From: Nageia nagi
Taxonomy: Eukaryota > Pinophyta
NCBI GenBank assembly: GCA_050084985.1
Contig: JBITNC010000001.1
Span: 36,456,001-36,520,000, forward strand
Direction: 5' to 3'
DNA length: 64,000 nucleotides
Below are positions 24,800 to 37,823 of this stretch, in pieces. The notes below the pieces were generated by a model, which saw only the letters and a list, made by a program, of their open reading frames with translations, ran no database searches and had not been told where the DNA came from. Made by a program: the position numbers and the translations under genes. Numbering within the stretch: position 1 is the stretch's first letter; the number at the start of each line of letters is the position of its first letter.

Positions 24800-26060
24800 T
24801 ATATTCAATCTAAATATCATATTCTACTATGAGTTCCATCTATCTTCTTTTTCACGCATTCAAGGTGGGCTATATAAATAGATATTTAATGCTATGATGA
24901 TCAATTTTGAGCATAAAAGGCTTACCCAACAAACAATTTCTCCACATTTTTAGAGTATTTATGATAGCATCCATTTCTAAGTCATGAGTAGGATAATTTT
25001 TCTCATGTTATTTGAGTTTATAGGACTCATAAGTGACAACCATGCATTCTTGCATAAGTACACCACCTATACCTTTAATGCATGCATCTATACTCACAAT
25101 AAAATCCAACATAGGGGTGGGTAATTTTAGAATGGGAGCTATTGTTAACTTGTCCTTTAAAATGTTAAATGCCTTCTCACACTTGTCATTCTAAATAAAA
25201 TTATTTCCCTTCTTTTGTAAATATATTATAGGATTAGCTACCTCGGAAAAATCCTTAACAAACTTCCTATAATATCTTGTCAACCCTATGAAACTTCTTA
25301 CCTCAAAAACATTGGTAAGGGTTGACCAATCTCTAACAACCTCAATCTTCTTGGGATCTATAGTCAAACCCTTAGCAGAGATGATATAGCCTAAATATTG
25401 TACTTTTGGTGTATAAAATGCATATTTGGAAAGCTTCCTATAAATATGGTTTTCCCTAAGAATATCAAGTACTACCCTCAAATGTTCATCATGCTCTTTT
25501 TTATCTTTAAAGTATTTCTAAATATCATATAAAAATACTAATATAACCTTATCCAAATACATTTTGAACATGTTGTTCATTAACTTCATAAATGTATCTA
25601 GAACATTAGTAAGTTTGAAAAGTAAAATAATGAATTCAAATTTTTCATAATGAGTTTTAGATGCAATTTTGAAGGTACCTAAATTTTTGATTTTGAGTTG
25701 ATGATAACCTAGTCTCAAGTCTATTTTAGAGAAGATTTTGGAATCACATAATTGATCAAAGAGATCATCTATTCTAGGTATGGGGTATCTATTTTTGATT
25801 GTTAACTTGTTTAACATATAATGATCAATGCATAATCTTAGGATTCCATCTTTCTTAATGAAAAGAACTAGAGCTTCCCAAGGTGATACACTAAGCTTAA
25901 CTAACTCCTTATCTAATAACTCTTGAAGCTACATTTCTAGTTCCTCCATATCCAAAGTAGTCATTTGATAGAAAACTCTAGACATGGGTTCAGCTCCATG
26001 TATTAATTCTATTGAAAAATCAAACTCCCTAGTAGGTGACATTCCTAGAAGCTCTTTAGG
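24800..26060 (-). pseudogene. chromovirus-A reverse transcriptase and RNase H (broken)
   Basis: Frames 25817-25518 and 25481-25191 carry LNKLTIKNRYPIPRIDDLFD, SKIDLRLGYHQL, then QYLGYIIS, PKKIEVVRDW and FIGLTRYYRKFVKDFS, the standard gypsy RT and connection motifs. The catalytic FIDD/YVDD position reads FLYDI, so one Asp is lost. The second frame is shifted relative to the first. RNase H sequence continues to about 24800 in fragments. Confidence 0.9.
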
Positions 26061-26374
26061 AAAAACATCTTTATATTTTGAAAAAAGGGGATACTACTAA
26101 AAGTAGTTTTTTATTTTAGATTTTTTTTTACTCAATTATTTTCATCACCATTACTTAACAATTTCTTTTGAGATACCTAGCAAATTGAATGGTTGATAAG
26201 GGTCTAATTTCAAAATGATTTTTGACACTTCAAAGTTTAATCTTTTCACCATCCTTATTTTTCACTCTAACCCAATTTTCCTTAAAGTCTATTCTAGCTT
26301 GATTCTAACTTAGCCAATTAAGGCCCAAAATAGTTTCATAGGATGGTAGTGGAACTAAATGAAGATAATTTTTT

Positions 26375-27840
26375 TTATTTATAACCAAGTAATGAAATTT
26401 CTACATCAGCCAAGAAATACTTAACCTTACAAATTTTCCCATATGCAAACTCTACATTCCAACTATCCTTTAACTTTTTAGTTTTTTGAGGAAGATTATT
26501 GATGATATGGGAGGATACAAAACTATTTGTATCTCCATAATTAATAAAAATGGAAACTAGTATGTTAAGGATTGTACCTTCAAACATGATGGGAAATGCT
26601 TGACTATCCAATGCATGATCATTTGTAGTATCATATATATGATGATTTGTTGGTTGCCTCTCATTCCTCAAAGGGCATTATTTGGAAAATTTTTATCCTC
26701 CATAGTTAAAACACACACCATTTTTAGGAGCTTTTAGAATCCCTTGATGTTGGTTTTGTTCTACTCAATTTCCTTATTTATGGTTAAGATTTGACTTAGG
26801 TATTTTAACATTTCTATTACTATTTCTATAAACTTGATTTTGATTTATGAATCCATCATTTCTATATTGGTTTTGGGATCCTTGGCCTCTTTGGGGTCCA
26901 TTGCTTTTATTTTTCCTAACCAACCAGTGGTATTATAAAGGATTTTTTTTCTCAAATTTTGAGTTAATTCCTAAATATTGTTCATAATTCCTATTCCCAC
27001 ATGATAAGTTTGTCTCCATCCTCTTATCTATATCAAAATATTTTTGAATGGTTTGTAATTCTTATATATTAATCATAATCTTGATTTCATATATGAGTCC
27101 CATAACAAATTTATGAGTTTTTAATTCATCATCAAGTTCATATGCTAGATTATATCTGAGCAAGTGGATGAACTATTGATAATAGTCCTCCATAGTCTTA
27201 GGACCCTAAGTAAGCAAAATAAATACTTCTTTATTTCTCTAATAGAATTTCTTAGTTAGAAACCTCTCTCTAAATATTCTTACAAAATTTTCTTAGTTAA
27301 CATCACAAGTAATTTGATGGGTTGAGGTTAGAAAGGTATTCCACCACTCCAAACCTTTATTAATAAGGTGAGTACCTGCTACTATAGTGTTTGCATTAGG
27401 TGTATACCTCTTGATATTAAAATATGCTTCTAACTTAGTCAACTAATTATTTGCTAAGTTTGCACCCCTTCCACTAAATTTGGAAAGATGGTAGTTCTTA
27501 AAATCCTTGGCCACTTCAATTCCAACTTAAATCCTTAACTGTTCCCTTGAATTAAGAGGTTATGCAAGATTTTTGGGTAAGACTATTTTACATGTATTTC
27601 TAATCAAATTAATATCTTGCCTTACATCATGCATCTATTGCTACTTCTATTTCATATGATTTTTGATATCATTAATAGTTGCATCCATAGAACGTACTTA
27701 TTCTTGCATATTGCTTGGTGATTATATAACACCTTTCTTTGGTTGAACTGGAGGATTATTTATTTGAATGGGATTTCTTCTATGAAGTATTTCTACAAAT
27801 TAAATAATCATGTTTACCCAATTACCACAACAAGTTTCAT
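26375..27840 (-). pseudogene. chromovirus-A gag and protease (broken)
   Basis: Frame 26671-26375 holds the protease core, with INYGDTNSFVSS where active members have D(S/T)GATHSFIS; both the Asp and the following residues are altered. Immediately upstream in the same frame is a damaged zinc knuckle, CFNYGG*KFSK*CP (about 26720-26670). The gag part runs back to about 27840 in heavily interrupted frames. Confidence 0.75.
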
Positions 27841-27843
27841 GAT

Positions 27844-27860
27844 CATAGGATCTGATACTA
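27844..27860 (-). other. primer binding site of chromovirus-A
   Basis: TAGTATCAGATCCTATG on the - strand, two bases inside the 5' LTR edge at 27863. It matches the Met-tRNA site TGGTATCAGAGC with two changes. Confidence 0.75.
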
Positions 27861-27946
27861 TATGTCAAGGTTGAAAAACTCAACCTAAAACCTTTTCTCC
27901 TACTAGCAAAAACCAAAGTACTTCATCATCAAAATTTTAATAATTT

Positions 27947-28940
27947 TTGATATAACAATGCATTTAATCTTAGGGATATCCTTATCCACTTATGTGCTAC
28001 AAACTAAAATAAATTCTTGATGCAAAAATGTATGGTAACTTCAATGTAGTTTCACATTATTGATTAATGAACTTAAGGTATTTATTTAATTTCAAATAAA
28101 ACCCCAAATAATCAATCAATATTATTAGAAGGGTATGATATACATAGCTTGTATAGCCCTTTGATAATACAAGGTTGACCTTAATCGTATAATGCATATA
28201 TTTTTCATCCACTATGCAATCATCAAATGCATATCTATGGTGAATTATAGAGAATTTCTTTCTCATTGGATAGAAGTATTCTTGGTAATTATTTTATACA
28301 ACCTTCTCAAAAAAGGTAGGACATTATCCTTTTCATGGGAAGAAGGTGGGAGGGGGTAACTTCTTTTCCTATATATGCATGCCCAAACATATGTTTATGC
28401 TTTATCCCTCCACATTAAGGAGTAACAAATTCTCTCCTCCCCTTGAAAGAGAATTTTACCACCTCTTGTGGAACCACTCCACCTACTTCCTTTGAAAAGG
28501 TCACATGCATAGATGGGAAAGGAAATTTTCCCTCCCATCCTTTTCCTAAGAAAAGGATAATGTGCTACCTCTTTTTAGAAGGTTGTATAAAATAATTACC
28601 CATAATACTTCTATCCAATAAGAAAGAAATTCTTTAGGATTCACCACAGATATGCATTTGATGATTGCATAGTGGATGAATAATATATGCATTATATGAT
28701 TAAGATCACCCTTTCATTATCAAAGGGATGTACAAGTTATATATATTAGGCCCTTTTGATATTATTGATTGATTATTTGGGGTCTTATTTGAAATCAAAT
28801 AAATACCTTAAGTTCATTAATCAATCATGTGAAACTACATTGAAGTTAACATGCATTTTCACATCAAGCATTTTCTATGTCTATAGCATATAAGTGGATA
28901 AGGATATCCCTAAGATTAAATACATTATTCTATAAAATTG
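27947..28940. repeat. large inverted repeat (foldback) inside the LTR
   Basis: Arms at about 27947-28381 and 28503-28940 are reverse complements with scattered mismatches, around a loop of about 120 bases. The outer part of each arm is LTR sequence (GGGATATCCTTATCCACTTAT and its complement), the inner part (GGTAG…ACATTATCCTTTT) is absent from the other LTR. Confidence 0.85.
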
Positions 28941-29039
28941 AATTTTTATTTAATTATATAGAGAATATCATTTGCAAAAAAAATATCACTAATAGTTGGA
29001 ATCATTCATTGAATTGGTTTACTATTATATTGGAAACAT

Positions 29040-30551
29040 CTTTTGTATTGTCATCTAGTATGGAATAGAAATCAAAGGAAACTTTGTCAAAGGGTTGTGT
29101 ATATAAAAAAGAAAATATTACTTTTATTGTATCAGTTAGATTAGCTATTAAATTCATCAAGATTTTTATCTCACACAAATTCTTTTCTTTTCTTAAATTT
29201 TAGAGGCAAATACATAAGATGTAAGAGAGTAGAATAAGAAACCTTCAGTTGTTAGAGTCTTAGATTATTTTTGTTGAAGTATAGTTGGTTTTAGATTTAT
29301 CATTTGATCCCTAAATAATATAATACTTTGAATATTATTTATATGAAGATAGTCAAAATATTATATGTAAATAGTATAAAAACTTTGTTGATAGCCAAGT
29401 AGTATGATATAAAGTAAATTTTATTTTGGAAGAACTCATTGAATTATCTATTAACTAAATATGTATGTTAAAGGATTTTTGTTAAACTATAATGAATTTG
29501 TATCCTAAATTTATTATGATTCTATTAATGTAAAAACAATAGTTCCATAGATATATTTCTCTATTGTTATTGTAAGATTGAGTATGAATATTGATTTTAT
29601 TAAGGTTCTTATATACATATTTTGGAGTGATTTAAATCACTGTGCAAATCAATCTAGTGTTTAAATCTAATAAAGTTTTCCTATCTAAGTCAGAACTAAG
29701 TTTAAAAGTGTATAAGTCTTAAGCTAATTAGAAAATTAATAATTATCTTGGTAATTAGTATTTGCATCAACATATACATTATGATATAAGTGATGAATAT
29801 TTTCCATGCTTACTATATACTATTAGTTGAGATCAAATCTAAGAAAATACATATAAATAAAATTTATAGGTACCTTTCTCATATCTAAGCTCTATCATGG
29901 TCATCTAGGAATTTAATTTTAACACTAAGCTACTTGATGATAATTGGAAAATTTAATATAAATAAGAAAATTAATCAACTCCATTTTCGTATTTAATGTG
30001 TTGTAAAATTGATTTATTTTCCATGATTAAAGTTGAAGGTTTTATTAAAATTTATCTTTGAAATTATTAAATTTGTTCAAGGAAAGTATGTAGTTTAAGT
30101 TTTTTATTTTTTTAATATATGGAAGTGATAATAAATAAATAATAATCACCTAGGTACCTATAGTAAATATAAAATAATCTCTTAGTTTAATTAGTAATTA
30201 AAAGCTAATTGTTAAGTGAACTCCTTCATATATATATATTATATATATAGCAATTAAATTAAATTATTAGACTTAGATAGGATTGTATGATAGTAGAAAA
30301 TCAATTAATCTATTGATTTTTATTAGGCTATTATAATATGATAATGTGTTATAAAAAAAAGGGTTCTTCACTAAACAAAACAAGTTATGAGAAGGTTATA
30401 TAAAATAATTACAAAGAATAATTCTATCCAATGAGAATGAAATTCTCTAGGATTCACCATGGATATGCATTTGATTATTGAATAGTGGATAAACAATATA
30501 TTCATTGTACAATTAAGATCAACCTTGCATTATCAAAGCAATATATAAGTT
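29040..30551. repeat. inverted LTR block
   Basis: Reads as the reverse complement of about 20050-21490 in the other LTR. At its right end (30547-30552) TATGTA is shared by both parents of the junction, a 6-base microhomology. Confidence 0.85.
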
Positions 30552-31874
30552 ATGTAATGATTAATAATAATTTAACATATTTACAATGAAAAAGATAGGG
30601 ACTCTATTTCAATTATTGCTCAAGGTATAGCTAATGAACTTACCTGATAGTGGTAAATTCATAAAGATACCCTGATAGTAAAATAGTAACAACATAAAAC
30701 CCATATATCTCCACAACAACTCACACCTTCTACACTTCTTTTCTAGCAAGCCTTCTAGAGTGACTACCCAAAAAATCATACAGAGTTCAAATTTAATAAG
30801 AAAGATATAGTTAATTTACAACATGTGGGGTTTGTTTCCAACCCACATCTCCCAACCTAGTTATATGGACCCACTATCCTCCAAATATGTAATAAAGAAA
30901 CCCCCAATTAAAGATATCCTAAAAACCCTCAAATAAGAAGATGTTTCAATTGAAATAACTAAATATTTAATAGATTTCCCTTAAGAAAAGGGATACCCAA
31001 GAATTCTTCTATGATTTCCCTTCCTAAATACTTGTAGGATTTTACTACAACCCTCCCATTCTTATTTGGAAATTAAGTTTTCTTCCCAACTACATTCTAT
31101 AACTCTGATTTTTAGTCAATGGTAAATTTTTCTTCCCAAATTCATTCTACAACTTCAAATAAAATAGGTTAGGGTTTTGAAATGATTCTTTAATTCACAT
31201 ATAACACCTTTATAGCTTTCAACATAGGTTATAACAAACTTATATTTGTACTTTAATTTTATATTAACACTACACTAGCCTATTTTCCTACGTCTCCTCA
31301 AACACAAAAAGTGAGTTGTTTAAAATTAAATGATTATATCTTCAAACATAACAACTCGATGTACATAACCTTGCTAGTAAATACATAATGGTTGTGAAGA
31401 ATAAATAAATTAGTAATCTTTACCTCTATAAGGTTTGTATTTGAAGAGTTTAACATTACTTTAGCATCAATGCATCATTGTATGGATTTAAGACCACATC
31501 AAATGGTTTTAAACAAACAAATGAATTAATTAGAGAATATATTGTTTTGAATGATACAAACAAATGAATTGAGAGGATTCCAAACACTCCTAATAACTAA
31601 TGTGGAGAAAAAAATACAATACAATATACTCAATCCTTTTTTAGCAGATTGATAATTTTTTTTAAAGTACAAATGTTCAAATAATTTCAAGATGAATTAA
31701 GTTACATAGATCCAAGTTTGACAATTCATACCTTATAACTATACATAACCAACCAAGTTGTAATTAAATATTCCAACTAAATTTTCTACAAGATTAAATC
31801 ACAAAGGCTAGAATTCTCACAAGCTACTAATCAAATATTTGAACTAAAAAAAAAAAAGAGTTCATGATACTTAC

Positions 31875-32790
31875 TTACATGTATTGATTTAAAATCATGA
31901 TGAATGTATTTATGTTATTTTTTATTATTGCAATGGTTATGGTATGTGATTGTTCAATTCATGCATATTTTATTATTTTGCATATCAGATGGTTATGATG
32001 GATTTATTTTATTATTCTTTAGATGAATGAGTTTTAAGATAAAATGAATAAGAAAACACAATGGTATGATGTAGGAGTTTTGGGACCAAGTTCCATTCTA
32101 ATGTGTTGAATGAGACCTAGTTCCTCCTATTTTGCAAAACAATATGTGAAAATCAATTCAACTATCCTAATATATTATGAGAACATAAACAATTGATAAC
32201 TATGAAGCAAAATAACTAAACACAATGATCAATGCAAATAGGTTTGGAACTAACTTCTATATAAATGTGTAAGATAAGATTTAGCCCCAACTAGACTAGG
32301 AAGAATGTATCATGTAATGGTTCCATGCTCTACAAATTATTAAGAAACTACAATCAAATACAAAGCAAGAACATGAAAGTGAAGATAAGCCAAGTGATTG
32401 ATACTAGAAATGAGTGACTAGTGCTTCTTGTATCTCCAATAAAGGTAGAAAATACTAAAAATGAGAAACCATCCAAGATCCTAAATGTCAAGATCCAGCT
32501 TGATGAAATAAAACTTTGGTAGATGAAAAGAGACCCCCATAACTACTTAGTATATCCTACATAGGAATCCTTCTTAGATAAGGACATAAATCAAAAATAC
32601 AAAGTCAAATAGGATTAACACTCACTATGGAATGATGGCAATGATAAGATAAAAATTAGATATTGATGAACTTACATGATGATTAAGACAAATAATTTTT
32701 AGAATTTTTTAATCTTTTTTAAGAACAAAAGATGCAAGATAAACAAAAATCAAGTCAACACATAGAAAATCCATAGCTCTTGCTAGATGT
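31875..32790. other. no recognisable gene between chromovirus-A and Tat-B integrase
   Basis: AT-rich sequence without a domain I can name. It lies downstream of the Tat-B integrase end on the - strand, so it is probably the Tat-B post-pol region. Confidence 0.35.
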
Positions 32791-33259
32791 GGAAGGGATG
32801 AATATGTATGATATTAATTGGTTTAGCTTCTTTTACCCCTTTAAAGGTATCCAAGTGATAGGTCATTGATCTAAATTTGCATTTAATCACATAAGGACCT
32901 AACTAGTTTGGAGAGAATGTATCCCTCAAATTCCACTTTAAATGTAAGTGTTTTTGGTTTTCTTTTAGTACAAAATCATCTATCTAAAATTCTTGAGGCC
33001 TAACCCTTTTCCTATAAGCTTGCTTGAGATGATTTTGATAAACATTGAAGTGCTCTAAGGCATTGACACACATCTCATATAGCAATATTAACTTGTCCAA
33101 TCTAGCCTACCAAACCGTTGGTTCTATAAGGAGATATTGCAATTGAATGTACAAGGAGGGGATCTCAATCTCTAAAGGAATCATGGTCTTAGCTCCATAT
33201 ACTAGTGAAAAAGGTGTGGCATCTACAAGAGTGTGAATGTTGGTATTGTAAGCCCACAA
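32791..33259 (-). pseudogene. Tat-B integrase C-terminal part
   Basis: From the chromovirus-B target site leftward: LWAYNTN, DATPFSLVYGAKTMIPLEIE (about 33215-33155), then ALEHFNVYQNHLKQAYRKRV (about 33060-33000) and LGPYVIK (about 32890). Equivalent runs occur in Tat-C at 49390-48890. Stops interrupt it. Confidence 0.85.
33255..33259 (+). repeat. target duplication of chromovirus-B, left copy
   Basis: CACAA, identical to 45231-45235. Confidence 0.9.
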
Positions 33260-34247
33260 TGTCATAGACCAAATCCACTCCATATTTCCCTTTTTTTTGT
33301 CTTGGTTTAAGTGTGAAATGAGATATTGAATATATATTATTTGAATAAAATGCTTGATATCTTTTATTTGTTAAAATTATGAAATCCTAGATAAGGATAA
33401 TGATTACTTATCCTACATATATGTACATGTTATTGTTGCAAATGGTTTTGTGATGAGCATGTGATAGGTAATGGAAGGTATAATGCTCTATAATGGTTTG
33501 TAAATGAATGATTACAAGTGATTCTCATGATCATATATAAGATCAAGACACTAGGATAGCTAGGTAAGTGATTTCATCCATACATAGCAACATGGGGCAA
33601 GATAAGCTTCCTAGGATTGTTAATGTGTGTTTATGATTGTCTAGTTATGTTCTTAAATTTGAGTTGAAAATATTTTTATGTCTTAGAGGATTTTCAAAGA
33701 TGTTAGTGTAATTATCTTAGGAAAATAAATAATTAATATTAGTGGGTAAAGATAATTAAGTGAACTAAGTAGGCAGGAAAAAAGGTAAAGCTTAATTATT
33801 TAAATATATGTATTTAAGTATTTTGTGATAATATGTATGTATCACTTCTTCATTATTAATTAAGGTTAATTAGTTATTTAGAATAGTAATCTCTAAATTT
33901 TAAATATTATTATTTAGGTTAAAATAAATAAACTAAGCTAAATGAATTATGATTGGTTGATTGATAGAAGCTAAAGTTAACTAAGCCTTTAAGATATTAT
34001 TTGAAATTAAATAAAATTTAATTATACCTAATTGCATGAGGTGTCTCAATTTTGGCTTATTGTGTCCTAGTTGCAATTTAAGGTGTGCCAATTTTAGTTA
34101 AGGTGTGTCAGTAGAACTCAATCCATTAAAGTATTAATTGATGAATAAGTGGAAAGATATTCCCACTTAGGAATTAACTCCCACTCACTAGAGTTTATAT
34201 GGTGTTATCACTCCTAGTTATTTTCTAAGCCTATCCTTAGTTGAAAA

Positions 34248-34257
34248 CTATAAATAG
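34248..34257 (+). promoter_or_regulatory. TATA box in the chromovirus-B 5' LTR
   Basis: CTATAAATAG, conserved in the other LTR at about 42849-42858. It suggests a transcript start about 30 bases downstream. Confidence 0.7.
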
Positions 34258-35439
34258 ATCCCTAGGGTGGAGCTTTTGATCATTATTATTTTTAGTATTT
34301 TCAGAGTATCAAAGTTCTAGAATTTTCGAGTCAAGTCCTTCAATAATTATAGGATTTAGTTGAGGTTTACCTCTTAAGTTTATTTGCTTCTCTATATTTT
34401 AAGAAAGATTTATTATTTTTTAGGCATTTGATAGAATAATAGTATTTGGTTTTATTTACCTACAAGTGATTTTTACCTTCTAGTATTGCTAAATTATAAT
34501 TGGTTGAGAATTTAGTTTAATTCCATGCTAGAATATTCCTTTTAAAAGTCTAGTGGTTTTGAACTCCACGTATAGATTTGGTATGAGATTTTATAATTTT
34601 ATAATAGAATTTTAAAGTTAAAACCCCTATTAATACCTTTGGTTTGGGTACATAAATATTTAGAGATAATATTTATTTTATTATTATATTAGAAGTTCCT
34701 CATACACCTTCTTGTTTGTAAATTTCTCATTGGTTTTAAATCTACCTTAAAACCTATGTGAAGAATATTCCTTTAGGTGCTTATAGGTCTAATAACCTAT
34801 GCATGGGATTAAGAAAAATGTTTTTATATTTAAAATTGAATTCTTAAAATTCATGCAATATTATTATATTCTTTCCATTTTAATAAAATGTTTAAAGCAA
34901 GAATTATTTTATTTAAATGGTTTTGAAAAGCCTTTGCAGGTTGTACATAGGTTCAAAGGCCATATTGGCCAACTTGTGGAAGTGGAAGGGCTTGGGGTAC
35001 CCACATGGTTCTTGGGGCTCTCCCAAACCAATGTGAGGCCCTTGGATCCCTCTCCATTGTCATCACCTTATAATGAAGCCTTGGGGATACATGAGGCTAT
35101 GGGAGCCCATGTCATCCCCTACTACCCCTTTATGCTTTTTATTATGTCTAGAGCCTTTAAGTGCGTCTTGGAACCCATGTAGCATATTTGAATTTTGTCC
35201 ATGTTTGGTGCATACCTTGGCCTCATTTTGTGTGCAAATTCTATGGATTGGTGTAAGAATACAAGTTTAATTATTTAGAAATTATTAAATGTTATTTTTA
35301 TAGTCTATTCTTTTATTATTATGCTAAATTAAAGACATATTAGAGTGTGTTTTAGTTTTAAATTAAAATAAGATTTATTTTAATTTGGAATTAAGTGCAA
35401 AGATTATGGTTGATTTTTGAAATGAAAATATACTCCTTT

Positions 35440-35640
35440 ATTTTAAAATTGAGTGATTATTTTAAAATAGAGAATGATGTATTATTAGATATTTTAAAAT
35501 AGTGTGGTAATATTTTAAAATGGAATGTGGCATTATTTTAGATGTTTTTGAAATAGTTTGGTACTATTTTAAAATAGGTAATATTGTATTCTTAGATATT
35601 TTAAAATAGTGTGGCAATATGTTAAAATAGTGTTTTTGGA
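35440..35640. repeat. ATTTTAAAAT-rich degenerate tandem array in the LTR
   Basis: At least six (A/T)ATTTTAAAATAG-type copies spaced by about 25-50 bases; the motif is itself a palindrome. The same array is in the 3' LTR at about 44000-44210. Confidence 0.7.
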
Positions 35641-36691
35641 ATGTTTCTTTAAAAAGGCAAAGTATGTATTTGCATTTTAGGGGAGACCCAAGATTGTATC
35701 TGATCCAACCATTCTTAAGCTACCATCCATCCTAAAGGAGCAAAGCCTTGTTCATCTTGTGGGAAAGGAGTCTGATAAATTCTTACTATGGGTTTTTAAT
35801 GTATTGTATTTGTTATTTGATTTATGAAAATAAATAGCAAGGCTATAGTTATTATTTTAAATAATTTATGAAGAAATATTACCTCTTTTGGATGATTGTA
35901 TTATTAATGATTATTGTACAAAGTTTATATTTTAGGATTTGTAAAATATTAATCCTTAAAATTTAAGTGTTATTCTTTTATTAAGGAGTAGTTTAGTGAA
36001 TGAATTTCATTACTTGAATGTGATTTTGCTTCATACTTTATGCAAAATGATGCTTACTTGATTTTAAAAGTTCATATTATATGATGATGTTAGAATCTAA
36101 CTCCCTTTCCTATAGGTGTGAATAGAGTTAGCATAATATCTCTTCTTTGGGAATAATTTATTCTTAAGCCATGGTGGGGTTTCCTTTAAACTTAAGAGTA
36201 TACCTAGCCAAAGTTTTGAGTAAAGCATGATTATTCATTTATGGGATATTGATTTATCTTCAAGTGAGTTAGGATAAGATAAATTAGGAAATCCTTATGT
36301 TTGCATGAACCTCAGAGTATTAAATTACTTTAATATGATGATGGTGGGAAATACAAGAAGGTATGTGGTACCATCAAGAAGTCACTATATTCAATAGAAT
36401 GTACAAAGGTAATCCATGTGAAGTTATTTAACAAGATAAGTTAAATAATAGGAAATGGTATTAAGTTAGTGAAGAGTCTAGAATCATGAATGACTTAGCC
36501 TAGAACAATACTAGTAATATTATGAATAATAATTCACAACATTCTCAAGCAATATACAAACACATTCAGAATAGATTGCATTACTTGTTTATTTACTTAG
36601 AAAAAACAAATTGTGCCCACTTCTCGAGTGTATGGGATGGGTGTTAAAGTGATGATATTAAGTGTTTATGTTGTAATAGGGTAGTTACAGT

Positions 36692-36711
36692 TGGTATCAA
36701 ATCCTAGGTTG
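36692..36711 (+). other. primer binding site of chromovirus-B
   Basis: TGGTATCAAATCCTAGGTTG, two bases after the LTR end. It fits the Met-tRNA complement TGGTATCAGAGC with GAG changed to AAT. Confidence 0.85.
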
Positions 36712-36990
36712 TAGGCTTTATTTTATTATGTAAAAAGAAAATAATCATGAAACAATCCTTGTTATCTTGTGCTTAGGAAAATGCCACCCTAGAGATGTCA
36801 TGATGATATCAAATAAAATAGTAATGCACATAGTGCATATGGTATATAAGGGAACAACCTTGATGATATCTATGTAGGACTTAATCCTAAATTAGCAAAC
36901 ATTATCTTAAAATTGTAAGATAAATCAACCCAATAAGAATAATTGATTCAAATATAGACTACAAAAATAGAAGTCCTCAAGAATAGATAC

Positions 36991-37823
36991 ATGCAACTTG
37001 TATTTGAGCTAGTGATAATTTTTTATATTAGTAAAGATCTCAAAAAGATACTTGCTACAAAGTTCCTTGGGGAGGAAGATGGGGATATAGCTGAGGCATG
37101 GTTAAGGGAAGTTTGTACCCACTTTGATACTAGAAATTACACTTCCAACCAAAATGTTATGTGGGTAGTTATTCTTCTGAGAGGATATGCACTAGAATGG
37201 TGGGAAGGTCTACTTACTGAAAGGAAGGTTTTAGATAAAGATGCACCCTACAAATATTTTGAGAAATTTTAAAAAAAAAGGTATATTTCTAAAATGTTTG
37301 AGTTAGAAAATTGGGGTGTTTGGATAGGCTTCATAAAAGAGGTCACATAGTAGATAAATATAATCATACCTTCATTAAATTATTAAAGTATGTGAATAAA
37401 ATTTCAAATAGCTCTAAAATGAAGGTGCACAAGTTCATGGGCAGTTTAGATCATGACATTCATACTAATATAAACTTTCTTGCACCAAAAACACTTTATA
37501 AAGCTTATGAGTTAGCCAAATAAATTGAAGATAATGTTAGGTTCAAGAGGAATCCTAAAACTAATACTCAAGATGCAGAAAACATTAAGAAATGAAAAGC
37601 TCCCCCAAAGAAATGATTAGCAAATTGAGAAATAAAGGAAAGGGCCTCTAGGAAATAAGAAATCTAGTAGACCTCATGATGGGTTTTAGAAAAGAGAAAA
37701 TTCTCAAAGGAATGATAATGGCAACAACCAAGGTTAGCAGCATCAACAACAACAACCTCAGTAGGGTAACTATATACCAAAATATCATATTCAATGGAAG
37801 GAACCTAGAAATGTGATGCACCA
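36991..37823 (+). pseudogene. chromovirus-B gag, N-terminal part (broken)
   Basis: Frame 36991-37272 carries FLGEEDGDIAEAWLREV and GYALEWWEGL, the Retrotrans_gag-type core. Frame 37311-37523 continues with HKRGHIVDKYNHTFIKLLKYV and the matching C-terminal helix region. They are in different frames, followed by a Lys- and Gln-rich stretch full of stops. The chain is then cut by the insertion at 37824. Confidence 0.8.

Larger units (their letters stand above)
19773..31869 (-). mobile_element. Chromovirus-A: Ty3/gypsy chromovirus with very long LTRs
   Basis: Direct LTRs at 19773-23264 (3492 bases) and 27863-31869 (about 4 kb, rearranged) flank gag, protease, RT, RNase H, integrase and a chromodomain-like end on the - strand. 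Flanking target duplications are TTTAC (19768-19772) and CTTAC (31870-31874), differing by one transition. A Met-type primer site and a polypurine tract sit at the expected LTR edges. Integrase with a chromodomain-like tail and LTRs over 3 kb fit the Tekay/Del group. All domains are decayed and catalytic residues are lost. Confidence 0.9.
27863..31869 (-). repeat. 5' LTR of chromovirus-A (rearranged copy)
   Basis: Compared with 19773-23264, the ends are collinear (27863-28312 with 19773-20205, and 30552-31869 with 21944-23264). The middle is not: a foldback with new central sequence (28313-28577) is followed by an inverted block (about 29040-30551) and about 450 bases of the original are missing. 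A 40-base insertion lies near 30345-30385. Confidence 0.85.
33260..36689 (+). repeat. 5' LTR of chromovirus-B
   Basis: Starts TGTCATAGACC and ends GTAGTTACA, 3430 bases. TATA box at 34248. It includes a comparatively GC-rich part near 34940-35200 whose open frame is an LTR accident. Confidence 0.95.

Noticed and set aside
34799-35182. 127-residue open frame
   Set aside because: It lies inside the chromovirus-B LTR, has no domain, and the sister LTR copy (about 43370-43740) does not keep it open.
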